Shown here one piece after another: positions 32,451 to 43,178 of a stretch of DNA of 64,000 nt. The position numbers and the translations under genes are program-made. The DNA lies in the NCBI GenBank assembly GCA_002077045.2, contig KZ111151.1, positions 208,344-272,343 of the forward strand, written 5' to 3'. The first letter of the stretch is position 1. The number at the start of each line of letters is the position of its first letter. Origin of the DNA: Rachicladosporium sp. CCFEE 5018 (Eukaryota > Ascomycota > Dothideomycetes > Cladosporiales > Cladosporiaceae). Under the pieces are notes generated by a model, which was not told the origin of the DNA, ran no database searches, and saw only the letters and a program-made list of their open reading frames with translations.

Positions 32451-34277
32451 ATGGCTGCGCTTGCGTTCCAGCCATGGCCGCTGGCAGCACCCAAGAAGCC
32501 AGCCTTGATCGACATACTCACTCACATCTCGCTCGAACGCGGCCACTTTCGAGACATCACTGAGTCGTCGCTCCAAGAGGAGCTCGCTGCCGCGGACGGA
32601 CTATCACCCAGCTCAAGCGACACCGAAGATGACGATGAAGAAGCCACATCGAAGCCGGCCGCCAAGACTGCACCGTCAACCCGTCAGGAGCTGTACGCTG
32701 TGAAGACCGATATGCTACGCCAGCTGGACGAGGCACAGCGACAGATCTCGGATGCTGTGCAATTCATGTCATTGCTCAACTCTGAGCACACGCCTGCTGC
32801 GGAGAAATCGCTGAGCAAGCCTTACATGGGGCCGGTGCAGAAGGGCACTCTTGGGACGGATATATGGCAGCGCATGGACGTGGACTATACGAGGGAGGAG
32901 CAAGACCAGCTTCTGGCGCAGAATGCCAAAATGCGTGGTCTACAAGAAAGCGCAGACAACTTGCTTGGCGCAGCGAAGCGACTCGAGGTCAATGTCAAGC
33001 GGGAGACGGAGTACTGGAATCAGATGCTTTCGATCAGTGAGAGGGGCTGGAATGTTTGTCGAGTCGGTGGCAGATCTAGTAGACTTGGAGTGAGGTTTGG
33101 ATTTAGCGAGAGCGCTGGTGAATTCACTGGGAGAAGCGTTGCTGCTTTACAGACGGACTCAGACGGCGGCATTTCACTTGAAAGAGGTATTGGAGTCAAG
33201 CCGAAGGGACTGCGAGTCTCTGTGATCCGAGACGATCAGGTGGTTGGAAGTTCATACATACCATCTGTGGCTGATAGCTCCGAGACAACACTTGAGTCCC
33301 GCATACGCCGAGCTCGCGACAGCATCTTCGACGAGGAGCTTCACCGCGAGATGCTCCTAGAGTGTCGAACGATGGCCGCGGTAGGAGTACGGCTGGAAGG
33401 GTCTGCCATCAACGTACCGTGCAGTGTAGATGCCGATGCACGCACGAACAGGGTCGAGCTGGATCTTGTGCCACTCAGCGCAGAGACAGGCACTCAACTA
33501 AACGTAGAGAACTCAGACGACACGCTTGCACAAGCTCTCGCACTAGCCTGTCGTTTGCTTTTGACCCAGGCGCATCGAGATAGGCTTCAGGCACGCTCCA
33601 CAACGCCACCACCGCTTGCCGAGAGAAAAGCTGTGAAACCGGTGCTCAAGATTCTGCGTCCGATCGCCGCATTCCTCTCGCATAACATGGCCATGAAGTC
33701 CATTAACGCGCATCTTGATAAGACGTCAACGTTGCTGCTTCGCGCTAGCGTCAAGTCACAGATCTTGCGTGCACATCTAAAGGTAACGCCGGAGGGAGGT
33801 TCAAAAGGAATAGACGCGCTCGCTGCTACGATGAAGAGAACGTTAATATCGACCGCTCAGTTGGTCGTCGAAGGGCCCGGCGAGCAGGAAAATGCAACGC
33901 TCACTGTTACGATAGAGACCTCATCTTCGCAAAAGCCTGCCTCCTCATTCACCATCGCGGCCCAGCGTGGCGAGCAGATCGTATGCAACGACTCCGCAAG
34001 CGCCCACATTGCCGCTGACGAAGCGGTGGCAATACTGTTGGTGCAGCAATTACAGTCGCAAGCCGGGCCAAGCTGGATCTGTAGCGATGAAGAAGCTATG
34101 CTCACTAAGGAGGCAGATGATCGCGATGAAGTCATTCGTAGCGAGCGCGTAGAGGTCACTGTCGGGAAAGGAGTCATTGCCATGGCGCTGAGCGACCAAA
34201 CGCTCCAGTGGAGTGTCGACGGTGCCGTACCCGAGATCGGATTTTGGCAGGCGGGCATAAAGCACTTGGGTGCGTAG
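32451..34277 (+). CDS. MED17: Mediator subunit 17 (Srb4), version 2
   Basis: This encodes 608 residues in one exon. Med17 is the core head-module subunit of Mediator and contacts RNA polymerase II. The family N-terminus is clear: the hydrophobic start AFQPWPLAAP, an acidic linker (SDTEDDDEE), then a helical stretch RQISDAVQFMSLLNSEH. The segment KRETEYWNQMLSISERGWNVCR and LGVRFGFSESAGEF are the best-conserved fungal Med17 blocks. The ATG at 32451 follows CATC. This protein differs from version 3 at about 85 positions, far more than its neighbours. Confidence 0.88.
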   Translation: MAALAFQPWPLAAPKKPALIDILTHISLERGHFRDITESSLQEELAAADGLSPSSSDTEDDDEEATSKPAAKTAPSTRQELYAVKTDMLRQLDEAQRQISDAVQFMSLLNSEHTPAAEKSLSKPYMGPVQKGTLGTDIWQRMDVDYTREEQDQLLAQNAKMRGLQESADNLLGAAKRLEVNVKRETEYWNQMLSISERGWNVCRVGGRSSRLGVRFGFSESAGEFTGRSVAALQTDSDGGISLERGIGVKPKGLRVSVIRDDQVVGSSYIPSVADSSETTLESRIRRARDSIFDEELHREMLLECRTMAAVGVRLEGSAINVPCSVDADARTNRVELDLVPLSAETGTQLNVENSDDTLAQALALACRLLLTQAHRDRLQARSTTPPPLAERKAVKPVLKILRPIAAFLSHNMAMKSINAHLDKTSTLLLRASVKSQILRAHLKVTPEGGSKGIDALAATMKRTLISTAQLVVEGPGEQENATLTVTIETSSSQKPASSFTIAAQRGEQIVCNDSASAHIAADEAVAILLVQQLQSQAGPSWICSDEEAMLTKEADDRDEVIRSERVEVTVGKGVIAMALSDQTLQWSVDGAVPEIGFWQAGIKHLGA

Positions 34278-34545
34278 CCGACCTACTCCACACATGAAAC
34301 CATATCCCTTTCGCAGGCTGTCCCTGATCATAATGAGCCAATATCGATTGTAGGCGGCCTTGACTTGAACGGGGCTGAAATCTTGATGGATGCGGCACTA
34401 CATCTACTGAACTTCCCTGATCACTCGTCAATGTGTATAGTCGTATTTGATCGTGTCTAGTCTATGCGAGCCAACGCCGTATGCGATGCTGTATACCCTA
34501 TCTACGCCTGGAAAAAGCGTCCAACTCGAACCCCGTTAACGATGA

Positions 34546-35806
34546 TCAAGCGCTCGCCAGCATCTCGTACCGCAGGAACTCAGCAAGTCCACTTTCAACG
34601 CTCGCGGAGAATCTGATGTAGCCTGCCATGGCCATACTGTTAGAGGCTGGCGGACAATGCTCCACGACAGCGTGCACGTCCAGTTGACTGAGGCTTCTGA
34701 TCTCGAGCAGATCCCGCAGCCACTCCATACCCTCCAACTCGACCAGGAGCTTGAAGTCTGCCGCGCTGTAAGGTACGACATGATCCCAGCCACTTGGACC
34801 AGGTTTGCCAGCTACCACACCTAGGGACAGCGTGCGAAGACGCAGACCAAAGCCGGGGGATGTGAGAGCCGAGATTGCAGTCGCCCACTCACAACGGTCG
34901 AATTCCTTCTCGTAGGCTAAAGCTCGTTTGACTATCCGCACGCCTTTGATAACGCTGCGTGCTACGGGAGTCAAGTCGGAAAGAAAGCTCTCGATTGCTT
35001 CGACGTGTGTGTCGAAGTCGAAAGTGTAGCTGCTGTAGAGAAGCTCGACAGCCTCATTATGGATCTGTCGATTTGCTCCGAGTAGCCCGACTGCTGCACC
35101 GATGTTGGGAGGGTTCACACAGTGATAGGTCGTGGACATCAGCCGGGCGCGGAAGCGGTCGCAGCGGACGCTGTAGTGAGTGCGGGCATGCGGCTTAGCC
35201 CGAGTAGGATATCGCACGGGGTCAATGGTGCGGAAGATCAGGGTTGGATTACTGAGATCTGCCGTTGCCTGGTGGACTAATGGTTAGGGCCCAGAATATC
35301 TAACGACCGATCTCGCATGCTTACCGGACGATCTGTACCATGTTGCTTCTTCTCGTAGTCATAGTAGTCTTGCGTACTTGCTGAGATCTGAAGGCAGCGA
35401 TCGTCAGTATCTCAATCTAGTAATCTCGAAACCAATACTGGAAGCAAGCTATAGTCTCCCTTCCCATGCCTAAGGCCGCTTCCATATCAGGCCGAACTTC
35501 ACTTACCTTGTCGTATGATGGCAAGAGGTCAGTTGCTTTGCGTGGTAGTACAAGCAATGAGTAGATCTGCAGTCGAAGCTCGGTTGGTAACCTCAGGAAC
35601 GGACTGTCGCCTGGAACGAAATTGGTCTTTGGTCTTCACACGTGCAACCATTAGCTACATCCAGCCTACGAAGCCAATCTGACTCACGCATCGGAGGTCA
35701 ACGGCAGCCTCCCATCGGACACAGGTGATGTTGAGCGATGGTGCTCCGCACAAGAGGTATACAGCGGCCGCATATCAGCGATTGAGGTGGATTCGGAAGC
35801 CATCAT
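34546..35806 (-). CDS. 2EXR/F-box-like fungal protein A, version 2 (4 exons)
   Basis: This encodes 343 residues. Exons read leftwards are 35806-35688, 35633-35507, 35387-35325 and 35268-34546. Exon 2 encodes FLRLPTELRLQIYSLLVLP, the short leucine/arginine motif that opens many fungal 2EXR or F-box-like proteins. Exon 4 has ANRQIHNEAVELLYSSYTFD, the second typical block in which an outer strand follows the exon-like repeat. These families are expanded in filamentous ascomycetes and mostly uncharacterised. The start is at the first of two adjacent ATGs. Splice sites are all GT..AG; exon 1 ends in phase 2 and its acceptor (GTGAAG) was chosen for frame, with less certainty than the others. The gene is convergent with MED17. 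Confidence 0.72.
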
Positions 35807-36350
35807 GAGTCTGAGGGGCGGACGAAAGGAAGAGGGATAAGAGGGAGAGATGGCGGTGGAGGCACACGTCAGCAAAGAAATTATTGTTGATATCGGAACC
35901 CGCGCCTTGCGTGATGACCAAAGTACCGTGATGGCGACAGATTACTCGGCGGCCCGTCCGAGGTGGATGCGGTGTAGGAAGTACCGGTACCTTGCAGTGG
36001 GATGCATTGACTGATATAGCTGTGCATCACCTCGTGGGCTGCACGAGTGCTTACTGCATGCTGCCACAGTCGGCTCAATCTGGTGCACTCGTACTCTACG
36101 TGCGTGATGTCTGATGCTGACCGATCTGGTTGTATATCGCTTCAATATATTCCATCATCCCGTCAGTGTTGGCCTGGAGAGGGATGACGTTTATCTATCT
36201 TATCGGCAATGACGCTGGTGTCATTGTCATGCAACCTTAACCTTGTTGGACTCCTCTCTCGCTTCATCCGCGGTTCCTCCATTCACCGACTACCTTGAGA
36301 GGGATGATATTACCCGGCGCCGAATCACCCTCTCGCAGGAGCCCAACACA
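35807..36350. promoter_or_regulatory. Divergent promoter of 2EXR-like gene A and DUS4, version 2
   Basis: This is a 544-base spacer. An inverted repeat CAATGAC..GTCATTG with a six-base spacer lies at 36207-36226, and a TGACGTT element lies just upstream near 36185. Both resemble bZIP half-sites. No gene is seen. Confidence 0.4.
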
Positions 36351-37560
36351 ATGACACGTCTGATGGGCGCACAGGATGGCATCGCTGACCGAGAGGTCGT
36401 GTGCTCTCGGTAAGGTAAAAGATGTTGCCTGTGGATGTTTACGTAGACTCATGCTGCTCAATCTAGTGTGCACGCCATCTTTGACCACGCCAGAAGTGAT
36501 GGTCGTCCAGTATACGGTAGGCATCTCTCTGGTCTTCTCTTCTGTTTTGTGACTGAGTTCCCGCGCAGTATTGGCACCTATGGTGCGGTAAGAAAGACGT
36601 TTAGCCATTACGCAAGAGCACGAGACCAAGTGAGCCACTGACACCCAGAGAAGCTACTCCAAACTCCCCTTCCGGCTACTCGCTCGAGAATACAACACAG
36701 ACATCACATATACGCCCATGATCTTAGCCCACGAATTCATCCGCAGCAGCATTGCCCGGGACAGTGACTTCACAACATGCGAACTTGAGCGGCAGCGAAC
36801 TCCCGATGGGCGACAGCACGCCCTAGTTGCGCAGTTCGCTTCCTCTGACCCGATCGAGTTCGCGCGAGCTGCTGAGCTTATAGCGCCATGGGTCGACGGA
36901 GTCGATCTGAATTGCGGATGCCCGCAATCCTGGGCTATCAAGGAAGGTATTGGCTGCTCTCTCATGCAAAGGCCCGAGCTTGTAGCAGAGATGGTCAAAT
37001 CGGCGAAAGCACGACTCGGTCCATCGAAGACTGTGAGCGTTAAGATCCGCATCTCGAAGGATCTATCTGAGACGCAACGCTGGATTCGTGTTGTCGAAGC
37101 AGCAGGTGTCGACTTCATTACCATACATGGCCGGACTAAGTCTCAACGATCGAGTACACCGCCTGACTACGAAGCCATACGAAGTCTGATAGCTGGAGCG
37201 AAAGTGCCAATACTCGCGAATGGCGATGCGAACCACCCATCAGTGTTGGCTGAGATCATCACGAAAACATGCGCCGCTGGTACTATGTCTGCGAGAGGCA
37301 TACTGGAGAACCCGACGGTATTTGCTAGTCTCGCAGTCACGCCCGTGGAGTCTGTGCAGAAGTTCATGAAGTACGCGGTCAAGCATCCGATTCCTTTCCC
37401 ACTTCTTCTGCATCATCTGAGTGAGATGAGTGCTGGAGTGAAAGGCATGAACAAGAAGGAGAAGAGTAGGTTGATGGCTTGCAGGGACTTGTTTGACGCA
37501 ATCGACTTTGTGGAAGAAAAGTGGGGTCTAGGTGACTTTCACGATCAGACGAAGTCGTAA
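36351..37560 (+). CDS. DUS4: tRNA-dihydrouridine synthase Dus4, version 2 (4 exons)
   Basis: This encodes 344 residues (yeast Dus4: 367). Dus4 reduces U20a/U20b in tRNA D-loops with FMN. Exons are 36351-36409, 36467-36516, 36569-36587 and 36654-37560. The third is a 19-nt microexon encoding most of VLAPMVR, the FMN-binding strand that opens every Dus protein. Its neighbours give IFDHARSDGRPVY before and YSKLPFRLLAREYN after, so the family N-terminus is restored only by splicing. The catalytic cysteine is C132 in NCGCPQSW. Later motifs are KIRISKD, TIHGRTKSQRSS, ILANGDANHPS and TMSARGILENP. Unspliced, the longest frame starts at 36718 and lacks the flavin-binding start. Confidence 0.9.
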
Positions 37561-37754
37561 TCTGTGGTCCACATTGATGACCGATCGATGCGAATCTGCG
37601 GTCAGCACGTTACATGGAATCAATGGAATGCCCCTTTGAACCAGGTGGTGACCACTACAAGCGCCGGCCAGGAGTCATAAGTCAGGGCTTGGCAAATGAC
37701 CGTGCCACTTCGCTTCACCTCACTTGGACATCCTGAGGAGTCTGCCTTGGTACG

Positions 37755-38008
37755 ATGTTTGTCGCCACCGGAACAATGTCGACCGTCTCCCGCTTCCTCG
37801 ATCTTCCAAGAGCACTTCGCCTGCGCATCTGGACTTCCTGCCTCCCTCACCGCTTCGTCGAACTCGACTACCCAATCGCAGACCACATCTTCCCCTCGCC
37901 TTTGCCATGCACCCACTTCAGCCACACAACGCACATCAACAGCCAACCACCACTAATCACCCAAGTCTGCCGCGAAGCCCGCCAGGTAGCTTTCGACGCC
38001 GGCACCCC
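37755..38008 (+). CDS. 2EXR-like protein B, version 2 (3' part missing at gap)
   Basis: The first 84 codons are present, from MFVATGTMSTVSRFLDLP to QVAFDAGTP, cut by the N gap. The complete gene is in version 3. Only one or two silent differences from version 3 were seen. A second in-frame ATG at 37776 is an alternative start. Confidence 0.75.
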
Positions 38009-38108
38009 NNNNNNNNNNNNNNNNNNNNNNNNNNNNNNNNNNNNNNNNNNNNNNNNNNNNNNNNNNNNNNNNNNNNNNNNNNNNNNNNNNNNNNNNNNNN
38101 NNNNNNNN
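38009..38108. other. Assembly gap of exactly 100 N
   Basis: This is the second 100-N placeholder. It joins the middle of 2EXR-like gene B to the middle of ARA2, at exactly the same ARA2 base as the first gap. Confidence 0.98.
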
Positions 38109-38479
38109 ACAGACTTGGTGTCAGTGTGATGGGTGTGAGCAAGAGCAGCGAACTGGAAAAGACTATGCAGGTTTGGCGCTCGATACTCGATGGTCTCGAG
38201 AACGGCGCCGAGACGGCACGATTGGCAGGCAGGTGGAAGAGGGATCACGAATGGAGCATGAACCGTCGAAAAGCGGTGCAGATTCTCGCAGACGGCATCA
38301 AGGAGCATTTGGACGAGTTCCTGGACTACACGTGGGAATCGCCAGACAAGGACTTCCTCGATAAGCGGGCGGCGAAGAAGGGCGATCTGAGAGTGCCTGA
38401 GCCATGGCTCACGCCTGCACAAAGCCCGCAGAGGGACGGGAGTATCGAGCCGACAGACAGCATTCTGCCTTTGCGGTAG
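38109..38479 (+). CDS. ARA2: ARA2 tail, version 3 (5' part missing at gap)
   Basis: This is the same 371-base fragment as at 14852-15222, with no difference seen. It encodes the C-terminal 122 or so residues only, with no promoter or start. Confidence 0.9.
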
Positions 38480-39267
38480 CGGTACATGGGAGGGTATTGA
38501 TGATTTCATGATGGGATAGTGCATGGGAGGTATTGGTCACGCATGAGCACCATTTTGGGTAGCCTGCTGTAGATCTGGCGGCAGTGAATGGACATTTGCT
38601 CGGTGGTGTGGCCACCACCCGGAGCGCTCACCGCATACTCTCAAATCTTGTAACCCTACGCCCAGTAGAAAGTTTGTGATGCGTTTTATGCGAGCAGGGA
38701 GGCGCGTCATAACCCCATGGCAAACGTGAGTGCACGATGAGCTAAGGCAGTGTACGGCAAGCTTCCCGGCGCGATGGTGTCCAAGTACGCGCATAGCTCT
38801 CGTGTGAAACCTGGGCAGAGCTCTCTCCTGGTTGCAGTGGTGACAATCGTTTGCCTCTTGACTACTCAAGTTCATGACCGGTACCTGGCAATGTAGGGTG
38901 ATGACAGAAGCCAAAGATTACATGACCTTGAAGCACACCCCCACATTTGCATCCGCGTCACCTCACCTTACTCAGCCGGCACCCAGCGGCAGCTAGCCTA
39001 TCACGCTCGCGATTGAGAGCAGCGCAACTGATGAGTGCGGTGGTGAGCTGACGAGCATTGCTTGATTGCTACACGACATTCAATGACACGGACGTCGCCG
39101 GCGACGTCTGTTCTGCGCCCACTACACTACGGATAGGGATCCCCTTCATAGCGAAGAGGTGGTCTGGATCGGTGTCTTTCCACAAAATCGTACGCCTTTC
39201 TTGAAGACTCACATATTGCACCGCAATAGCATACTGAGCTGGCACCGGGTTGGTGAGCGAAATAGTC
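38480..39267. promoter_or_regulatory. Region between ARA2 tail and SIP5, version 3
   Basis: This is identical, as far as I could compare, to 15223-16010. It contains the palindrome at 39091-39108 and no gene. Confidence 0.5.
39091..39108. promoter_or_regulatory. Perfect 18-bp palindrome upstream of SIP5, version 3
   Basis: The same GACGTCGCCGGCGACGTC element, 159 bases before the SIP5 ATG. Confidence 0.5.
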
Positions 39268-41912
39268 ATGGGCAACAGCTCTTCCAAGGACTCCCACAGC
39301 GGACAACGGCAGGCTGGACCTCCTGCCCGTTCCTCATCGCCGACCTCCTCAAATCCAGCGAGAGATGCAGCTACCGAGCGCTTTGTAACGCAAATCTACG
39401 GGCCACGTGATCATGGAGGGAACAGCGGGAGGGGCAGCCGCCACGATCTGTCATTCCTACACATCGGTGGCCGAGATCGCGGAGACTCTGATGCGCCGGA
39501 GCGACCTAGGGAGACGAAGCAGGAGCGAGAGGCACGGAGAGCTGAGAGGGAGAGGAAGGACAGGGCCAAGGAGCGGGACCGGAGTGTGAAAGAGGAGAAT
39601 GTTGATGGAGGGTTCCTTGTCACGTTGGGAGTTTACACTGGCACTGAGGACTACAGCAAGGGTGTCGTGAGGCAATTGCAGATCGAGAGACGGCTGGCTC
39701 CGTTCTGGAAAGGTCTCAATGATCATTCGGACTCCTGGGCAGAGCACCAACTCGTAGCCGCTGCGAGAGGACTCCCCATACCTGCCGCTGATGAGGTTCC
39801 TCCCGATATGGTGCGCAGCAATTCTGGCATGTCAGACGACCGACGATCCGAAGTGAATCTCAATAACCTAACGATACCCATCTCTTCGCGATCTCAATCC
39901 TACCAATCCGACAGATCAGCGAATCTCTCAGCCTCTCATCCTGCGTTCTCGCTGTCAGGCAGTCTGACACCGACGACCACTTCGAGTACTGGACAACTCT
40001 TTCGTGGACGAGCAAAGACGCTGGCTTCTTTGGCAAGTGGAAACAAATGCTCATCAACTTCCGACCTGACGCCTCAAGAAACACGACTACCACACGATCC
40101 CTACGTCAATGGACTACCTATCGAAGCCTATCTCTACCGCGAAGTCTTGGAATGCCCTATCTGCTTTATGTACTACCCACCTTACCTCAACACGACACGA
40201 TGTTGCGATCAACCGATCTGCTCGGAGTGCTTCGTGCAAATCAAGCGACCCGATCCTCATCCGCCCGAACACGAACAGCCTGGACAACAGCGAGCTCCAG
40301 AGGAAGAAGCTGATCTGCTCGTATCCGAAATCGCAGCTTGCCCTTTTTGCGTCGCACCAGAGTTCGGCGTTACATACGATCCGCCACCATTCCGGCGAGG
40401 TCTAGCGTATGCTCATGCTTCATCACCGAATCCGTTCCGGAACGCGACATCGGCGACCTCTTCACAGACTTCCCTCCCTACGATGATGGCGAATCGGAGA
40501 CGTACGACGTCCCTGTCGGCTTCGGCTCCATCTGTGATTACCACAGATCGAGTGCGACCTGACTGGGCCAGCAAGCTGGCGGATGCGAGAGCACATGCAC
40601 TTCGCCGATCAGCTGCGGCTACTGCACTTCACAATGCTGCGTATGTGCTGGGCAACGTACAGCCGGGAGATCTGCAAGCACGTGGGCTGACGTTCGGTCG
40701 GCGGCGCAGAACGTTATTTGGGGACAGTCCGAGTGCAAGCGGGAGTGGCACGCCACGTGAGCCAGCCGGTAAGTTGCTTGCGACTTCACGCTTTCCAATA
40801 CATGTTGTACTGACATTCACGCAGAAGGGACTGACCTGTACCCTGGTCGCGGAAGCTCTCGACGAGCACGTGTCGAAGACATCGAGGAGCTGATGATGAT
40901 GGAGGCCATTCGGTTATCACTTGCAGCCGAAGATGACCGAAAACGAAGGGATGACAAGGAGATGCAGAAGGAGCACAAGAAAAAGGCGAAAGAAGCCAAG
41001 AAAGAGGCCAAGGCGGCCGAGAAGATCGCCAAGAAGGGAGGTGGCGGGAGCAGCACTTCACTCTACCCCTCAGGAACCAATGACAGTGTCAGCACGTGGG
41101 CGTCGACGAGTATGGTACGATCGACCAGTAATCTAGGGCAACAGCCTATGATACCCGAGGAAGGAATCCAAGGCAAGGGCAAGGCACCGGTGCAGGACTT
41201 CGCAGGCTACAATCCCCTCACGGAGCCAAGCTCGACACTCAACACTGAGCTGGGACCAGAACGTCAGTCTTCTGGCTCACAGTCACCTCCGAACGGTCGT
41301 CCGCGCGCGACCTCGAACCCACAACGACATCTTGAAGAATCACGCGCGATGCTTCAGCCTTCTGGCTCATCTCCGATACCCATGCCAGGCATGTTAAGCC
41401 ACCATCGCCAACTTTCCAGCGCCTCATCAGTGTCCTCTTACGTCGACTCGGCGCCTGGGAGCCTTCGCGATATCTCCGGTAACCCTTCACCTGGCGTGGC
41501 AGGCCCAGACGTCTCAGCCGGTGGCAGCATAGACGGCACACCAACCACAGAACCTATGCTGAACTTCCGATCATTAGCAGCAATGATTGGCGCCGAAGAC
41601 AGTACTGGCGCGCTCGATAAGCCGAGTCACCAGAACGAGCACCTCGAGCACGCGTCGCCACCGCCGGAGCAGACGGCCACGCTCGCGGAGCCTAACAGAC
41701 CTCGCGGAGATAGTGGAGAGAGTAGTGCGAGTGCACCGCCTCCTATTTATGTGGAGGAGAGTCCGGGCGAGCGCTTGCCACCGGGTATTGATGGAATGGA
41801 CGAGGATGAAATTACACCTGCACCTAGGAAAAGGGTTGTAGGAGATGTGGATTCGAAGCATGCGGAGTTCAGCTTGATTAACGAGGGGGAGGTCAGGGAG
41901 GCGGGATTGTAA
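39268..41912 (+). CDS. SIP5: SIP5-like zinc-finger protein, version 3 (exons 39268-40768, 40825-41912)
   Basis: This is complete, 862 residues. The protein appears identical to version 2, including the GTAAGT donor and the PPYLNTTRCC form of the zinc region, and differs from version 1 in the same places. Confidence 0.88.
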
Positions 41913-42163
41913 GGGGGCGGGATTGTAAGTGATCGCGGTATGGACACGGCGTTTCGGCGGGTTTGGAGCCTCGTGAAGTCATGTCTGGGAACGCGAGGGA
42001 GTCGGAGGAGCACGAACTCTCTCCATGGATCCCTAGTGGGCAAATTCGGCTTCATGGCTCGGTGGCGGACAGCATCAGGTAGGCGTCGTTGGTAAACAAC
42101 CATTGGTATATCTGGGGAGCGACCATGCGCTGCGCCCTGGCATAACGCATGAATACTACTCTG

Positions 42164-42837
42164 CTACACAGGCAGATCCTTGTGTGCCCTTTCATTTGCT
42201 CCAGCCCGATCTCCAGCCACCTGTAGCCCTTTCGCCAGGTATGGTCCCACGACCGGAATGTTGTACGCGAACCCCGCGATCGTCTTGAAGAACTCCTGTA
42301 GCACATCGTCAGCAATTCGCCCCGACCTTTGCCAGTCCTCGATCTTTGCCCCTTCCTATAGCATCCTGCCATCTCCTTCCTCCCAAACATGACGGGCAGA
42401 CTCACCCCAAACAGCACAAACATCCCATACCCCTCCACCACCATCCCAATCAACGTCCACTTCACCAGAATCAACACGATCCCCGCCCAGAACGCCAGAC
42501 TGCCCTTCCACTTGTTCTTCCGTGCGAAGAACACGAATGTGCGTTGCGGTCCTAGCAGTAATGTGATGCCGATGAGGAAGAGGATGTTGCCCATTGCGAG
42601 CAGGGCGCGGTCAAAGAAGAGGATGAGGCCGAATATGAGGAAGAAGATACCTGGGAGGTGAGGGGTCAGCAGGGGTTGAGGAAAGGGGGGGAGAGGAATG
42701 TGGGAGGGCGTACCTACCGCCGCTGCAGAATGCTACGCCGATCTCTATGAGACATTGTGATCAGTATGGGTCTCTGTGCCGATGTATGCTTGAATATGGA
42801 ACCCACTCTGCGAGTCTGACAGCCATAGTGTAGGCAT
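42164..42837 (-). CDS. GOT1: GOT1 Golgi transport protein, version 3 (4 exons)
   Basis: Exons read leftwards are 42837-42807, 42744-42718, 42650-42406 and 42295-42164. It is complete and appears identical to version 2, including the weaker GTGGGT first donor. Confidence 0.88.
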
Positions 42838-43178
42838 GTTGACGAAGTGTATCTCACAGGCGCGCTACAGGGAGATGGAGTGTGAAGTATCAGCGGACGA
42901 TTCGTACCATTGCGTCTATGAGAAACGCAGAACAGACACCGAACATGTGCGAGCAGAGGACAGGGTGTCAATTAACTTACAGAACAGCGTTGGGAGACGT
43001 GTGGTCGACGCGCAAGTTTAGCCGACGAGAACCCGGACGTGATTGCAGCAAGAGTTGAAGAGGCAGACTTCATGTACTCCAGGAAGCCGTTCATACTACC
43101 AGATGAGCTCTATCGTTTTTGGACCAAAACCCAAGACATGTCGCCAATACCGCATGTTCAGCAAGTCTCTCGTTGCAC
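42838..43178. other. Region between GOT1 and DAHP synthase, version 3
   Basis: This is a 341-base spacer like 19581-19921; nothing else is recognised. Confidence 0.5.

Larger units (their letters stand above)
14852..38008. repeat. Large repeat, version 2
   Basis: This runs from the ARA2 tail through to the start of the second 2EXR-like gene. It starts at the same base as version 3 (offset 23257). Apart from a few bases in DAHP synthase it looks identical to version 3 up to about 26570. From there differences rise through the exchanger, DID2, ISN1 and MED17, and fall again in DUS4. Confidence 0.95.

Noticed and set aside
36264..36644. 126-codon ORF antisense to the 5' exons of DUS4, same length in versions 2 and 3
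   Set aside because: It covers exons and introns of DUS4 alike, has no family features, and its conservation is no more than the overall identity of the two versions predicts.
37724..38479. Plus-strand ORF reading through the second N gap
   Set aside because: It fuses an out-of-frame stretch over 2EXR-B to the ARA2 tail across Ns; not a gene fusion.
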